This document shows positions 9,070 through 18,812 of a stretch of DNA of 64,000 nt, in pieces. Origin of the DNA: BM714 sp964484935 (lineage in GTDB: Bacteria; Bacillota; Clostridia; Peptostreptococcales; BM714); assembly GCA_964484935.1 (NCBI GenBank), contig CAZAFW010000004.1, positions 3,697 to 67,696 of the forward strand, in the 5' to 3' direction. Under the pieces are notes generated by a model that did no database searches, had not been told where the DNA came from, and saw only the letters and a program-made list of their open reading frames with translations. The first letter of the stretch is position 1, and the number at the start of each line of letters is the position of its first letter. Both the position numbers and the translations under genes were made by a program.

Positions 9070-9348
9070 CTATTTGTTTACCAAATCTTTAAGTGCTTTT
9101 CCTGCTTTGAATACCGGAGCCTTTGATGCAGGAATTTCAATTACTTGTTCGGGATTTCTAGGATTTCTTCCCTGTCTTGCTTTTCTTTCTTTAACATCAA
9201 ATGTTCCAAATCCAACGAGTTGAACTTTTTCCCCGGCCAGCAATGATTCCTCTATACTTGTAACAAAAGAGTTCAAGACCATCTCGGTATCTTTCTTGGT
9301 AAGCCCGGCTTTTTCGGCCATGCTCGCAATCAATTCAGCTTTATTCAT
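9070..9348 (-). CDS. hup: HU-family DNA-binding protein
   Basis: Histone-like nucleoid protein of 92 residues that bends and compacts DNA as a dimer. The complete HU fold is present: the N-terminal helices MNKAELIASMAEKAGL, then GFGTFDVKERKARQGRNPRNP containing the conserved RNP tip of the DNA-binding arm, then VFKAGKALKDLV. The ATG at 9348 has AGGAGGG about 8 nt upstream; the longer open frame would add 21 non-family residues. An HU gene between mazG and rqcP is a common clostridial arrangement. Confidence 0.97.
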   Translation of the reverse strand: MNKAELIASMAEKAGLTKKDTEMVLNSFVTSIEESLLAGEKVQLVGFGTFDVKERKARQGRNPRNPEQVIEIPASKAPVFKAGKALKDLVNK

Positions 9349-9442
9349 AATTAATTCCCTCCTGTGATATAATTGTGATTCGTTTATTCTTATTCTATGC
9401 GAATGTTCCATTTCCTTTTTTTATTGCTCTTTTTTTTGAAAA

Positions 9443-10924
9443 TCAGCCGTTTTTTAATGTTTTCGCCTCTTCCCACAACAAATCCATCTCTTCAAGGCTC
9501 ATTTTCTTCATATCCATTCCTTTTTCAATGGATTTGTTTTCGATGTGGCTGAATCGTTCGACGAACTTGTCGACGGTCGAATTCAATGCCTCTTCAGGAT
9601 CGATCTTGAGGAATCTTGCAACATTCACGACTGCAAAAATCAAGTCTCCTATTTCTTCCTTGGCGCGTCTTGCCGACAAAACCGGTTCGTTAAGAACTCC
9701 AATAAGCTCGTCCGTCTCTTCTCTTATTTTATCGAATGCAGGACCAACATCATCCCAATCGAAGCCCACCTTTGCGGCTTTCTTTTGTATCTTCACGCTT
9801 TTCATAAGAGCCGGCAATGATCCCGGAACTCTTTTCATTGATTCAGAATGGGTCTTTTCCGATTTTTCTTCCCTTTTGATTTCCTCCCACTTGTCTTTCA
9901 CTTTGCTCGCTGTATAAATTTCTTCATCGCCGAATACATGCGGATGGCGCCTAATCAGCTTTGTGCAGATCCCTTCTATGACATCGCCAACGTCGAAAAT
10001 CCCTTTCTCTTCGGCCATTCTGCTGTGGAAAACAATCTGCAAAAGAACGTCTCCGAGCTCTTCGGTCATCAATGCGTAGTCGTTTTTATCAATCGCGTCC
10101 ACCACTTCATATGCTTCTTCTATCATGCAGTTTCTAATGCTTTCATGTGTCTGCTTCCGGTCCCAGGGGCACCCGCCTTCTCCCCTCAATCGGACCATTA
10201 TATCAAGCAAGTCGAAAAAATCATGTTTTCCTTTTTTTTCACTTGCAAGAGACGGCACATAGACACTTGTAAGGTGGTCGAGATAATCCAGATGGTCAAG
10301 TTCGTATACCGGTATTTCTTCAATTCGCTCCATTTCGTCTATACCGGCTGCCCTTACAACCAGAATCAAATGTTCGTCGCCAAACAGCTCCGAAAGCGCA
10401 AGCTTGACCTCTGAGGCTGTATAACGATTGTAAACCTGGGTTATCAGAGTGTCAATCCTGGTGTCCGCAAGCTGGTCCCGTATTTGAAGGCCATCAACTA
10501 TTCTAACTCCCATAACCGGGTCTTTCCTTACCGCCGCAAGAACCGCGTCCACAAAACTTGCTGCCGGAATAAAATCCAAATCGAACAAGCCGCTCTTCGA
10601 CTTTTCAATCAGGATCTGCACAGTCTTTTCCGCAACAAAGGGACTCCCGGGGACTGCATAAACCAGATCCCCATTTTCTGACTCATTAATCAAATCATCC
10701 ACTATATTCTCATACACCGAATCAAATGTATCATGCCTTTCGTAATAGTCGTCAAACGTGTTGAAACTCAATCCTTTTTCTTTGAGCCAATCCACAGTGG
10801 GATGTTTTTCTGTTCTGAAGAAAAGCCTTTCCCTTGCGGTTTTATTGATTTTTTCATATGCATTGAAAGACAGATAATCCACGCTTCCCGGTCCAAGTCC
10901 AACAACTGCTATTTTATTCTTCAT
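9443..10924 (-). CDS. mazG: MazG nucleoside triphosphate pyrophosphohydrolase fused to a tetrapyrrole-methylase-like domain (YabN type)
   Basis: A 493-residue two-domain protein. Residues 1 to about 210 are an SAM-dependent tetrapyrrole-methylase fold (VGLGPGSVDYLS, then YAVPGSPFVAE). The rest is MazG (GGCPWDRKQTHESIRNCMIEEAYEVVDAI, later RRHPHVFG), which hydrolyses NTPs, including aberrant ones. This is the layout of Bacillus YabN. The ATG at 10924 overlaps the stop of the upstream flippase gene as ATGA, indicating translational coupling. The role of the methylase domain in this family is not established. Confidence 0.95.
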   Translation of the reverse strand: MKNKIAVVGLGPGSVDYLSFNAYEKINKTARERLFFRTEKHPTVDWLKEKGLSFNTFDDYYERHDTFDSVYENIVDDLINESENGDLVYAVPGSPFVAEKTVQILIEKSKSGLFDLDFIPAASFVDAVLAAVRKDPVMGVRIVDGLQIRDQLADTRIDTLITQVYNRYTASEVKLALSELFGDEHLILVVRAAGIDEMERIEEIPVYELDHLDYLDHLTSVYVPSLASEKKGKHDFFDLLDIMVRLRGEGGCPWDRKQTHESIRNCMIEEAYEVVDAIDKNDYALMTEELGDVLLQIVFHSRMAEEKGIFDVGDVIEGICTKLIRRHPHVFGDEEIYTASKVKDKWEEIKREEKSEKTHSESMKRVPGSLPALMKSVKIQKKAAKVGFDWDDVGPAFDKIREETDELIGVLNEPVLSARRAKEEIGDLIFAVVNVARFLKIDPEEALNSTVDKFVERFSHIENKSIEKGMDMKKMSLEEMDLLWEEAKTLKNG

Positions 10925-12534
10925 GAATGCCACTTCCCTATTTTCATTTTATTTAATATTTCATAAATTCTCTTGCCTTTGGGAACAAGCTCAAAGTCTT
11001 TCGATGTAACAGCTCCCGTATTAATAAGCATCCAACCGTAAACAAATACTCCGGCAGATATTGATGCCACCGTCGAAACCCCTCCTCCCAGCAAGGGAGT
11101 CAATGCCCCGTGTCCCCAAAACGCCACAGCCCCCATTACCGCAGCTGAAACAAGCGGCTTTACGGAAAGCTTAAAAACCTGAAGATCCATTTTGAGATTT
11201 CTTTTGATGTATAGGACGTTTAGAGTTGCGGCAAGTGCATATCCGAAAACGGTTCCAATTGCCGCGCCTCTTACATTCAAGACCGGAATTCCCACAAGTA
11301 CATATGTCAAGACTATTTTGAGCAGCGCCCCGGCAGCCAAATTCCATACCGGCACAATAGGCCTTCCCATGCCTTGGAGAATTCCTGTAAGAGTCTGAAA
11401 CATGGATAGAAAAATGATTCCAAATCCAAGCACCGAAAGAATTGCGCTTGCGCTTACGGCGCTCTCGATTTTAAAGGGATACAGGAGCCGCATTATCGGC
11501 TCTGCGAGCACCACCAATCCAAACGCCGCCGGAAGGGCTATTATGAGCGTCGCCCTAGCACCGGATTTTACTGTTTCTCCCAACATACCGTAGTCTTTTT
11601 TTGCAATCATATGCGATACTGCCGGAACAAGGCTTATCTGTATCGCTGCCGTCACTATCTGCGGAAGATTCATGAGAGGTGTTGCCATACCGGCCAGCTG
11701 GCCGTATAGACCGTTCGCAGACGCCTCACTGTATCCTATTTCTTGCAATCTTCTTAGCACTATTCCTACATCTATTGAATTCATAACCGGCAACACCGAT
11801 GCGCCAATGGTTATCGGCACGGCTATCAAAAGGAGGGCTTTCACTATTTCATTGATTTTTTCAGGATTTTCGGGCCTTTTGATAGCCGTGCCGGCCTTGT
11901 GCCTGAAATAAATTGCAGCCATCGCCAATGCGCTTATAAGAGCCCCTGCTCCGGCGCCAAAAGTTGCTCCGGCAGCTGATATTTCAAGCCCTCTTCCAAG
12001 AAGGACATATGCAAGCGCCAGTCCTACTGCCACTCTTACCAATTGTTCTATTATCTGTGAAACAGCTGTTGGTCTCATATCCCTGAGTCCCTGAAAGTAT
12101 CCTCTAAAGGATGACATCAATGGCACAAAAAGTAGAGCCGGAGCTATTGCAATAATAGAATAATAAGCCTTTGGATTTTTAATCGCTTCCGAATAATATC
12201 TTGCTCCGAAAAAAAGAATCGACGATGTGAAAATTCCCAAGCCTGCGAGTATAAAAAAGGAAACCTTGAAAATACGATCCGCCCCGTAGAGATCACCTTT
12301 TGCCCTTCTTTCGGAAACCAATTTGGCTATCGCCGTAGGAAAACCTGCCGTCGAGGCAACAACAAGAATCAAGTATATGGGATAGGCGCTTTGATAATAC
12401 CCCATGCCTTCATCCCCAATGATGTTGCCGAGCGGTATCCTGAAAAAAGCCCCTATTATTTTTATTAAGATTCCTGCGGCTCCAAGAATCGCCGCCCCTT
12501 TAAGGAACGAATTGTCTTTACCCTTTTCAGTCAT
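10921..12534 (-). CDS. MATE-like polysaccharide/lipid flippase, SpoVB/MurJ family
   Basis: A 537-residue polytopic membrane protein with about 14 predicted helices, of the MOP superfamily (SpoVB/MurJ/YtgP-like). The start MTEKGKDNSFLKGAAILGAAGILIKIIGAFFRIPLG is characteristic. Its position upstream of mazG matches Bacillus spoVB (yabM). Members move lipid-linked cell-wall or polysaccharide precursors across the membrane. Given that other sporulation genes of this block are missing, a general lipid II-type flippase role seems more likely than a spore-cortex role, but sequence alone does not decide. GGAGG lies 5 nt before the ATG. Confidence 0.88.
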   Translation of the reverse strand: MTEKGKDNSFLKGAAILGAAGILIKIIGAFFRIPLGNIIGDEGMGYYQSAYPIYLILVVASTAGFPTAIAKLVSERRAKGDLYGADRIFKVSFFILAGLGIFTSSILFFGARYYSEAIKNPKAYYSIIAIAPALLFVPLMSSFRGYFQGLRDMRPTAVSQIIEQLVRVAVGLALAYVLLGRGLEISAAGATFGAGAGALISALAMAAIYFRHKAGTAIKRPENPEKINEIVKALLLIAVPITIGASVLPVMNSIDVGIVLRRLQEIGYSEASANGLYGQLAGMATPLMNLPQIVTAAIQISLVPAVSHMIAKKDYGMLGETVKSGARATLIIALPAAFGLVVLAEPIMRLLYPFKIESAVSASAILSVLGFGIIFLSMFQTLTGILQGMGRPIVPVWNLAAGALLKIVLTYVLVGIPVLNVRGAAIGTVFGYALAATLNVLYIKRNLKMDLQVFKLSVKPLVSAAVMGAVAFWGHGALTPLLGGGVSTVASISAGVFVYGWMLINTGAVTSKDFELVPKGKRIYEILNKMKIGKWHS

Positions 12535-12611
12535 GATTCCTCCAGTCGTTTAGCGAACAAAGCTTCGACAAATCCATTATACTCAAAACACTCAGTCCAA
12601 TCAACATTGCA

Positions 12612-12633
12612 AAAGGCCCGATAACGGGCCTTT
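12612..12633 (-). terminator. GC-rich hairpin after prsA
   Basis: AAAGGCCCG/CGGGCCTTT 9-bp stem with a 4-nt loop, between the prsA stop and the flippase gene. Only four T follow it on the minus strand, so termination may be partial. Confidence 0.5.
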
Positions 12634-12681
12634 GGGTCTGTATATGTTTTAATCTTTTTCAAGTATATAATCCTAATGACT

Positions 12682-13653
12682 CTACTCTATGTTTTCCGCA
12701 TACCTCTTAATTTCCGCCGCTTCCACCAGAACGTCTATCTCTTCGACTATCTTGGTCTCCATGAGATTGTTCCTTATTGCCTCTTTCTCCATTTCGAGTT
12801 CTTCTTCGCTCATTTCGCTTTTAAGGTCTGAAAGAGTTTTTCTGTCCTCAACTTTTATTAGATGGTATCCGTAATCGGATTTTACGGGATCCCCTACAAC
12901 TCCTAGCGGCAATGAAAAAGCGGCTTTCTCAAATTCAGGAACCATTGCCCCTCTCGCAAAATAGCCAAGGTCTCCTCCGTTTGCGGCTGAATAGGTGTCA
13001 ATTGAATACTCCTTGGCCAGTTCTTCGAATTCGGATCCTTCGACCAATTTTGCCTGAACTTCCTCAAGTGCTTCTTCCGTTTCAACCAATATGTGGCTGG
13101 CTCTTACATTGACAACGTATTCATCGTATATCTCTTCGAGCCGCATTTGATCAATCCCGAGTTTTTCCAGCGTCTGCTGCTTGAATATGGAAAGATATTC
13201 CTCCATCTCAAGCTGCTTCTTGATGAAATCTTCACCTATTTCATTTTCTTCATAAAAAGCCTTCATTTCCTCGCTGTTTTCAAGTTCTTTCTCAAACTCG
13301 CCGTATGTCTTGTCGATTCCATCGACATCGAGTTCTGTGTTCTGCTCGACCATATGCTGGCGAATCAGTTCCTCTGTGATCATTTTTTCCATTATCTGCT
13401 CTTTTGCTATTTGTGTTATGGTTTTACCCTGTATTTCCTGGGACCATATCTGTTCTCCGTAAAGCTGGGTATAGTTCTTTTCAAAAATAGTAAAATTCTT
13501 GTTGAATTCGTCAAGTGAAATCTCTTGTCCGTTAACCTCGGCTATCAATGAACTTTCAACCGTTTCTTCATCCTCGCTGCCGCAACCGGCAAATAACGCC
13601 GCAATTATAACAATCATAAGGACCAATACTGCTACTGTTTTGTTTTTATTCAT
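12682..13653 (-). CDS. PrsA-like parvulin peptidyl-prolyl isomerase lipoprotein
   Basis: An extracytoplasmic foldase of 323 residues. The N-terminus has a lysine-rich start, a hydrophobic core and the lipobox LFAGC, so the mature protein is a lipid-anchored Cys protein. A SurA/PrsA N-terminal chaperone region (about 45-180) is followed by a parvulin rotamase domain with VRASHILVETEEAL and GGDLGYFARGAMVPEFEKAAF, ending GYHLIKVEDRK. The internal ATG at 13653 is chosen over 13665 because GGAG sits 6 nt before it, while the upstream ATG has its Shine-Dalgarno at zero spacing. It lies 43 nt downstream of mfd. Confidence 0.9.
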   Translation of the reverse strand: MNKNKTVAVLVLMIVIIAALFAGCGSEDEETVESSLIAEVNGQEISLDEFNKNFTIFEKNYTQLYGEQIWSQEIQGKTITQIAKEQIMEKMITEELIRQHMVEQNTELDVDGIDKTYGEFEKELENSEEMKAFYEENEIGEDFIKKQLEMEEYLSIFKQQTLEKLGIDQMRLEEIYDEYVVNVRASHILVETEEALEEVQAKLVEGSEFEELAKEYSIDTYSAANGGDLGYFARGAMVPEFEKAAFSLPLGVVGDPVKSDYGYHLIKVEDRKTLSDLKSEMSEEELEMEKEAIRNNLMETKIVEEIDVLVEAAEIKRYAENIE

Positions 13654-13696
13654 CAAAGTCTCCATCTCCCTCTTGTAATCACATTTATAACTTACA

Positions 13697-16600
13697 TTAT
13701 AGCTTAATCGACCGGTCTTTGAAACTGTTTATTTCTTCCATAAATAAAATTGCCTCCTTGAGTTTCTTCTCCGAACTCATTTTCACACCCTTGAATCTGT
13801 ACATTATGCTAGGAGTCTCTCCCGCGTGAATATGCACATTAGATCTATATATGTCAAGTATTTTAGCTGCGGCTTCAGGACCGAAGGCTTTCCCCTTTTG
13901 CATTTCAAAACGATAAAAATCACCGTACTCTCTTATTTCAGATATGCCGAACTTGCCCGATAGGGCCTTAAGGTAGGCAACATCTAGCAAATTGTATACC
14001 TCTTTTGGCGGAGTGCCGAACCGGTCTTCGATTTCTTCCTGTATTTCATGATAGTCTTTTTTATTTTCTATAGATGAAATGCGTTTGTATGCCTCTAGTT
14101 TCAATATTTCATTTTCTACATATTCATCAGGGATATATGCGCCTATTTTTATCTCTATAGACGTATCAACAGCGACTTCGTATTTGCCGCCTTTTATTTT
14201 AAGGACTGCTTCTTCCATCATCTTGACATATAAATCGTAGCCCACCGATTCCATTTGTCCATGCTGCTGCGGTCCAAGCAAATTCCCTGTGCCCCTTATT
14301 TCCAAATCCCTCATAGCGATCTTGAATCCTGACCCGAGTTCAGTGAATTCCTTTATTGCTTTCAACCTTTCTTCCGCAACCGAGCTTACAATCTTGTTTT
14401 TTTCATACATCAGATACGCTCTGGCGACACGGTTGCTTCTTCCAACCCTACCCCTGAGCTGATACAACTGCGACAGTCCCATATGGTCCGAATCATCTAT
14501 CAGTATTGTGTTAACATTGGGAATGTCGAGTCCCGTTTCAATTATTGTTGTGCAAACGAGCACGTCTATTTCGCCGTTGAGAAAGTCCACCATTATGTCC
14601 TCAAGCTTTCGCTCGTTCATTTGCCCATGGGCATATGCAACTTTTGCATATGGAGCAAGATTGGAAATCTTCTTTGCCACCCTGTCTATGTCTTTTATTC
14701 TGTTGTGCACAAAATAGGCTTGCCCTCCGCGGGATATTTCCTTGAGCAGAGCTTCCCTTATTATTCCGTCGTCCCTTCCAACAACAAAAGTTTCGACCGG
14801 ATATCTTTCATCGGGAGGGTCTTCAATAACACTTATGTCCCTTATTCCGACGAGCGACATATGAAGAGTCCTTGGAATCGGTGTTGCTGAAAGGGAAAGA
14901 ACGTCTATTCCATTTCTCAGTTCCTTCAGTTTTTCCTTGTGCTTTACTCCAAAACGCTGTTCCTCGTCAATTATCAAAAGTCCCAGGTCCTTGAATTTTA
15001 TGTCATTGGACAAAAGCCTGTGGGTTCCTATTATCAAATCCACTCCGCCTCTTCTAATGTCGTCGAGTATCCTTTTCTGCTTGGTCTTGCTTCTAAAGCG
15101 ACTGAGCATTTCCACGGAAACGGGAAAAGGATTCATTCTCTTTTGCGCAGTGTTGTAATGCTGCTGGGCCAAAATTGTTGTCGGAACAAGTATGGCAACC
15201 TGTTTTCCGTCGTTTATGGCCTTGAATGCCGCCCTGAGCGCAACCTCCGTCTTCCCGTATCCGACATCCCCGCACAAAAGCCTGTCCATTGGCTTGGGTC
15301 TTCCCATGTCTTTCTTTATTTCATCGATTACTTTTATCTGGTCCGGAGTTTCATCGTATTCAAACAAATCCTCGAATTCTCTTTGCCAGTTCGAATCCGG
15401 CATAAATGCATGTCCGGATGCCGTTTTCCTCTTCGCATAAAGATCCAGGAGTCCTTCTGTCAAATCTTCTATTGATTTTCTTGCACGCTGTTTTGTCTTT
15501 TGCCATTCCGTTCCACCAAGACCGTTGAGTTTAGGATTTGCATTGTTTGACCCCAGATACTTTTGTATCAGGCCCATCTGGTTCACGGGAACATACAAAA
15601 AATCGCCTTTTTTATATGCAAGCTGCAGATAGTCTTTCTTTATTTCTTCAACTTCCAGCTGTTTCATCGCTATGAATTGTCCTATGCCATGATTCTCATG
15701 CACGACATAGTCTCCGGGTTTCAAATCAGTAAAACTCGTTATTGCTCTTTTCTTTGATTTCGATGAAATCCTTTTGTGCTTTTTTTCAACTCCGAAGACA
15801 TCCATTTCAGAAAGAACATTGATCTTTCCGTTTCCGTAAACAAAACCTTTTGAAAGATGTTTTTTTGAAACAGCGATTGTTGAAGATTCCAGAGTCATTA
15901 TTTCATCTTCTGATTCGCAGGCTTCCAGTCCCCTGTTGAACAGTTCCGAACGCAACCTTGCGGATTTGCCTTTGCCTCCGGCAAAAACAAGAGTTTTGTA
16001 TCCCTTGGATTTTGCATCGGAGAGTTCAACAGTCACCGCGTCCAGCCGTCCCTTGAATCCCGTATGCGGTTTTACAGAAAACTCCATTGTTTCCGATATA
16101 TCATTTCGGCTTGCTATTGCCTTGTCCATGTAAAGACATTTCCGCCTGAGACCTTTATGGTTGTAGTCTCTTACCAATGCATACTGTCCCGGCAATACGC
16201 TGGTTTTGTCAAGATGCAATTTGAACCTTTCAAGAAAATCATTTTTATAGGTCTTGGCTCTTTGGCTTATTCTCTTTTCGTCCATCATGACAAAAGCCGA
16301 TCCATCTTTAAAATATCCCTGCAAATCACTATTTGGCATATAACAGCTTAAATTGAAAATATCACCCGGAAATATTCCGTTTTTCAATCCCTCGATTATT
16401 TCTCCATACTTTTCGCGCAAGTCCTCAGAAGAATTTTCATCAAAAGAATCCATTTCTCTTTCAATTTTCGAAATGGCTTGATTTATGGATTCTTTGCCGC
16501 CTGCAAATTCCCGAGCCGGAAACAAAACCGCTTCCTTCTTCTTCTCGATTGAAACCTGTGACAAAACATCAAAAACGCGTATTGAGTCAACCTCTTCATC

Positions 16601-17170
16601 AAAAAATTCCAGTCTGTAGGGTTTCTCGTTTTGCGGGGAAAATATGTCCAGTATTCCCCCTCGTCTGCTGAACTGTCCCTTATTTCTTATCTGGTCTACA
16701 GATTCATAGCCTGACTTTGTCAGAAACTCAGTCAGCTTGTCCATCGGATATCGCCCGCCCCATTCGATTGTCTTTATGCCGCTTGCATAATCCTTCGGTT
16801 CCCTGAAAGGAATAAGCAAATTGTCTACTGCGGATGTCACAAAAAGGGGCCTTCCGCTAACAACATGACCCAATACCCTTGCCCTTTCAGACTCGGCATC
16901 CCTACTGTGGGCATAAGACTCGTAAAAGTTTATTTCCCTTCCGGGCAAAAAAAACACCGGCTTGCCGCTGAAAGCGCCTATGTCTTCAGCCATCTTCTTA
17001 GCCTGTGTTTCAGTTTCCGTTATGACAAGTATTTGCCTTTCACCTGAATTGGACAACAGAAAAGCCGCAAATGACTCTGTGATTCCTGTGCAGGCAAAAT
17101 CTCCATTTCCCGTTTCAAACCATTCTTTGATTCTGTTTATCTTACTATCTCTGCCGGCTCTCGCTGCCAT
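13697..17170 (-). CDS. mfd: transcription-repair coupling factor Mfd
   Basis: A 1157-residue SF2 translocase that removes RNA polymerase stalled at lesions and recruits UvrA. It has a UvrB-like N-terminal region (HSRDAESERARVLGHV and GGRYPMDKLTEFL), the RNAP-interacting CarD-like domain (about 475-560, TDLKPGDYVVHENHGIGQF), Walker A GDVGYGKTE, DEEQ box, helicase motif QLRGRVGRS, and the C-terminal TRCF domain (about 1010-1110). Length is normal for the family. The start ATG at 17170 has GGAGGAG upstream and lies inside the last 26 nt of pth, so the two genes overlap. Confidence 0.98.
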   Translation of the reverse strand: MAARAGRDSKINRIKEWFETGNGDFACTGITESFAAFLLSNSGERQILVITETETQAKKMAEDIGAFSGKPVFFLPGREINFYESYAHSRDAESERARVLGHVVSGRPLFVTSAVDNLLIPFREPKDYASGIKTIEWGGRYPMDKLTEFLTKSGYESVDQIRNKGQFSRRGGILDIFSPQNEKPYRLEFFDEEVDSIRVFDVLSQVSIEKKKEAVLFPAREFAGGKESINQAISKIEREMDSFDENSSEDLREKYGEIIEGLKNGIFPGDIFNLSCYMPNSDLQGYFKDGSAFVMMDEKRISQRAKTYKNDFLERFKLHLDKTSVLPGQYALVRDYNHKGLRRKCLYMDKAIASRNDISETMEFSVKPHTGFKGRLDAVTVELSDAKSKGYKTLVFAGGKGKSARLRSELFNRGLEACESEDEIMTLESSTIAVSKKHLSKGFVYGNGKINVLSEMDVFGVEKKHKRISSKSKKRAITSFTDLKPGDYVVHENHGIGQFIAMKQLEVEEIKKDYLQLAYKKGDFLYVPVNQMGLIQKYLGSNNANPKLNGLGGTEWQKTKQRARKSIEDLTEGLLDLYAKRKTASGHAFMPDSNWQREFEDLFEYDETPDQIKVIDEIKKDMGRPKPMDRLLCGDVGYGKTEVALRAAFKAINDGKQVAILVPTTILAQQHYNTAQKRMNPFPVSVEMLSRFRSKTKQKRILDDIRRGGVDLIIGTHRLLSNDIKFKDLGLLIIDEEQRFGVKHKEKLKELRNGIDVLSLSATPIPRTLHMSLVGIRDISVIEDPPDERYPVETFVVGRDDGIIREALLKEISRGGQAYFVHNRIKDIDRVAKKISNLAPYAKVAYAHGQMNERKLEDIMVDFLNGEIDVLVCTTIIETGLDIPNVNTILIDDSDHMGLSQLYQLRGRVGRSNRVARAYLMYEKNKIVSSVAEERLKAIKEFTELGSGFKIAMRDLEIRGTGNLLGPQQHGQMESVGYDLYVKMMEEAVLKIKGGKYEVAVDTSIEIKIGAYIPDEYVENEILKLEAYKRISSIENKKDYHEIQEEIEDRFGTPPKEVYNLLDVAYLKALSGKFGISEIREYGDFYRFEMQKGKAFGPEAAAKILDIYRSNVHIHAGETPSIMYRFKGVKMSSEKKLKEAILFMEEINSFKDRSIKL

Positions 17171-17750
17171 CTTCTCCTCCAGGTTCGCAACTCATAGCGT
17201 TGTACTTGTTCATTGCCTTGTCTATGCCTTCGGATACAATCGTTTCAAGCGCTTCCGAAGCCCATGACAAAGTCTTTTGTATTGATTCTATTTCATTTTC
17301 ATCGAAACCGCCCAATACATGTCCAATAAGATTCTTGTTCCCGGATGATCCTATCCCTATCCTTATTCTCGGAAATTCATCGGTCATCAGATTGTATATT
17401 ATATCCTTCACACCGTTGTGGCTTCCCGCACTGCCTTTTTTTCTTATTCTTATCTTGCCCAAAGGCGTATCTATGTCGTCATAAACAACGATAAGCCTGT
17501 CAATTTCGATTTTATAAAAGTCAGCTATTTCCCTGACGCTCCGGCCGCTCAGATTCATGAACGTCTGTGGTTTCAACAGAAGGACTTTTTCACCTTTCAG
17601 TTTTCCTTCTCCAAAAAGTCCCTTGAATTTTATTTTATTTATCTTGATTCCGTGTTTTTCGGCAAAATGGTCCAACACTTCGAATCCTGCATTATGCCTG
17701 GTTCCTGCATATTTCTTACCTGGATTCCCCAATCCTACGATTATGTGCAT
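17145..17750 (-). CDS. pth: peptidyl-tRNA hydrolase
   Basis: A 201-residue enzyme that releases tRNA from prematurely dropped peptidyl-tRNA. Family motifs include VGLGNPGKKYAGTRHNAGFEVLD with the catalytic His in TRHNAGF, LLKPQTFMNLSG, VVYDDIDTPLGKIRIRKKGSAGSHNG and FPRIRIGIG. The tail, with DGSESRQR, overlaps the mfd start. It lies between prs and mfd as in Bacillus (spoVC), but without ctc and fin. Confidence 0.97.
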   Translation of the reverse strand: MHIIVGLGNPGKKYAGTRHNAGFEVLDHFAEKHGIKINKIKFKGLFGEGKLKGEKVLLLKPQTFMNLSGRSVREIADFYKIEIDRLIVVYDDIDTPLGKIRIRKKGSAGSHNGVKDIIYNLMTDEFPRIRIGIGSSGNKNLIGHVLGGFDENEIESIQKTLSWASEALETIVSEGIDKAMNKYNAMSCEPGGEDGSESRQR

Positions 17751-17797
17751 TTGAAAAGCACCCCTTTTATATATATGAATATTAAATGGTTTTGCAA

Positions 17798-17825
17798 CAA
17801 AAGCTCCCTGCCTTGGGAGCTTTTG
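17798..17825 (-). terminator. intrinsic terminator after prs
   Basis: CAAAAGCTCCC/GGGAGCTTTTG 11-bp perfect stem with a 6-nt loop in the gap between prs and pth. On the minus strand the stem itself provides the T-run. It may reduce expression of pth-mfd relative to glmU-prs. Confidence 0.75.
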
Positions 17826-17834
17826 TTCTTTATC

Positions 17835-18785
17835 CTAAACGAAAAGTTTGCTTACCGATTCATTCTTGTATACGCGTTTCATTACCTCCGCAAAAAGAGG
17901 AGCCGCTGAAAGGACAGTCATTTTGTCCAAAATTTTTTCTTCTTCCAAATGAATTGTGTCCAATACAACCAATTCCTTTATGACCGAATTCTCAAGCCTT
18001 TCCAAAGCGGGGCCTGAAAGAACAGGATGGGTGCAGCATGCGTAAACTTCCTTTGCCCCAAGGTCTTTTAGGGCTTTTGCTCCCTGTGTGATTGTCCCTG
18101 CCGTATCTATCATGTCGTCTATAAGGATTACATTCTTGCCGTCTATATCCCCTATTATGTTCATTATTTCCGAAACATTGGCCTTTGGACGTCTCTTGTC
18201 TATTATAGCAATGGAAGAGTCCAGGCGGTCCGCAAATTTCCTCGCTCTTGCAACACTTCCCAAGTCCGGAGATACCACGACCAAATCCTCAATTTTCTTG
18301 TTGTTGAAATACTCCGACAGAATAGGAATACCCATAAGATGATCCACCGGAATATTAAAATATCCCTGTATCTGTGCGGCATGCAAGTCCATCGACAAAA
18401 CTCTGTCAGCTCCCGCTTTTTCAAGCAAATCCGCCACAAGCTTTGCCGAGATTGGATCTCTTGCTTTCGCCTTTCGGTCCTGCCGGGCGTAGCCGTAATA
18501 AGGAATTACAGCTGAAATGCTTTTTGCCGAGGCTCTCTTGCATGCATCGATCATTATCAAAAGTTCCATCAAATATCGATTCACCAAAGGAGGGCTGACT
18601 GACTGTATTAAGTATACATCCTTGCCTCTTACTGACTCATTGAAATTCACAGTTATTTCTCCGTCGCTGAAAGATCCCACTTTGGCATCCCCCAATGGCA
18701 TATTAAGCTCTTTGCAGATTTTTTCAGCCAACTTTCGATTTGAATTGCCCGAAAAAATCTTTACAGTGTTGCTTGCCTCTTGCAT
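17835..18785 (-). CDS. prs: ribose-phosphate pyrophosphokinase
   Basis: Makes PRPP from ribose 5-phosphate and ATP for purine, pyrimidine, His and Trp synthesis. The 316-residue length is typical of class I Prs, starting with KIFSGNSNRKLAEKI, then YYGYARQDRKAKARDPISAKLV, the SMDLHAAQIQGYF helix, and the PRPP loop NVILIDDMIDTAGT near 215-230. GGAGGG lies before the ATG at 18785. It follows glmU by 27 nt, the standard glmU-prs operon pair. Confidence 0.98.
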   Translation of the reverse strand: MQEASNTVKIFSGNSNRKLAEKICKELNMPLGDAKVGSFSDGEITVNFNESVRGKDVYLIQSVSPPLVNRYLMELLIMIDACKRASAKSISAVIPYYGYARQDRKAKARDPISAKLVADLLEKAGADRVLSMDLHAAQIQGYFNIPVDHLMGIPILSEYFNNKKIEDLVVVSPDLGSVARARKFADRLDSSIAIIDKRRPKANVSEIMNIIGDIDGKNVILIDDMIDTAGTITQGAKALKDLGAKEVYACCTHPVLSGPALERLENSVIKELVVLDTIHLEEEKILDKMTVLSAAPLFAEVMKRVYKNESVSKLFV

Positions 18786-18812
18786 TTAAAGAAACCCTCC
18801 TCTAGATTGTGC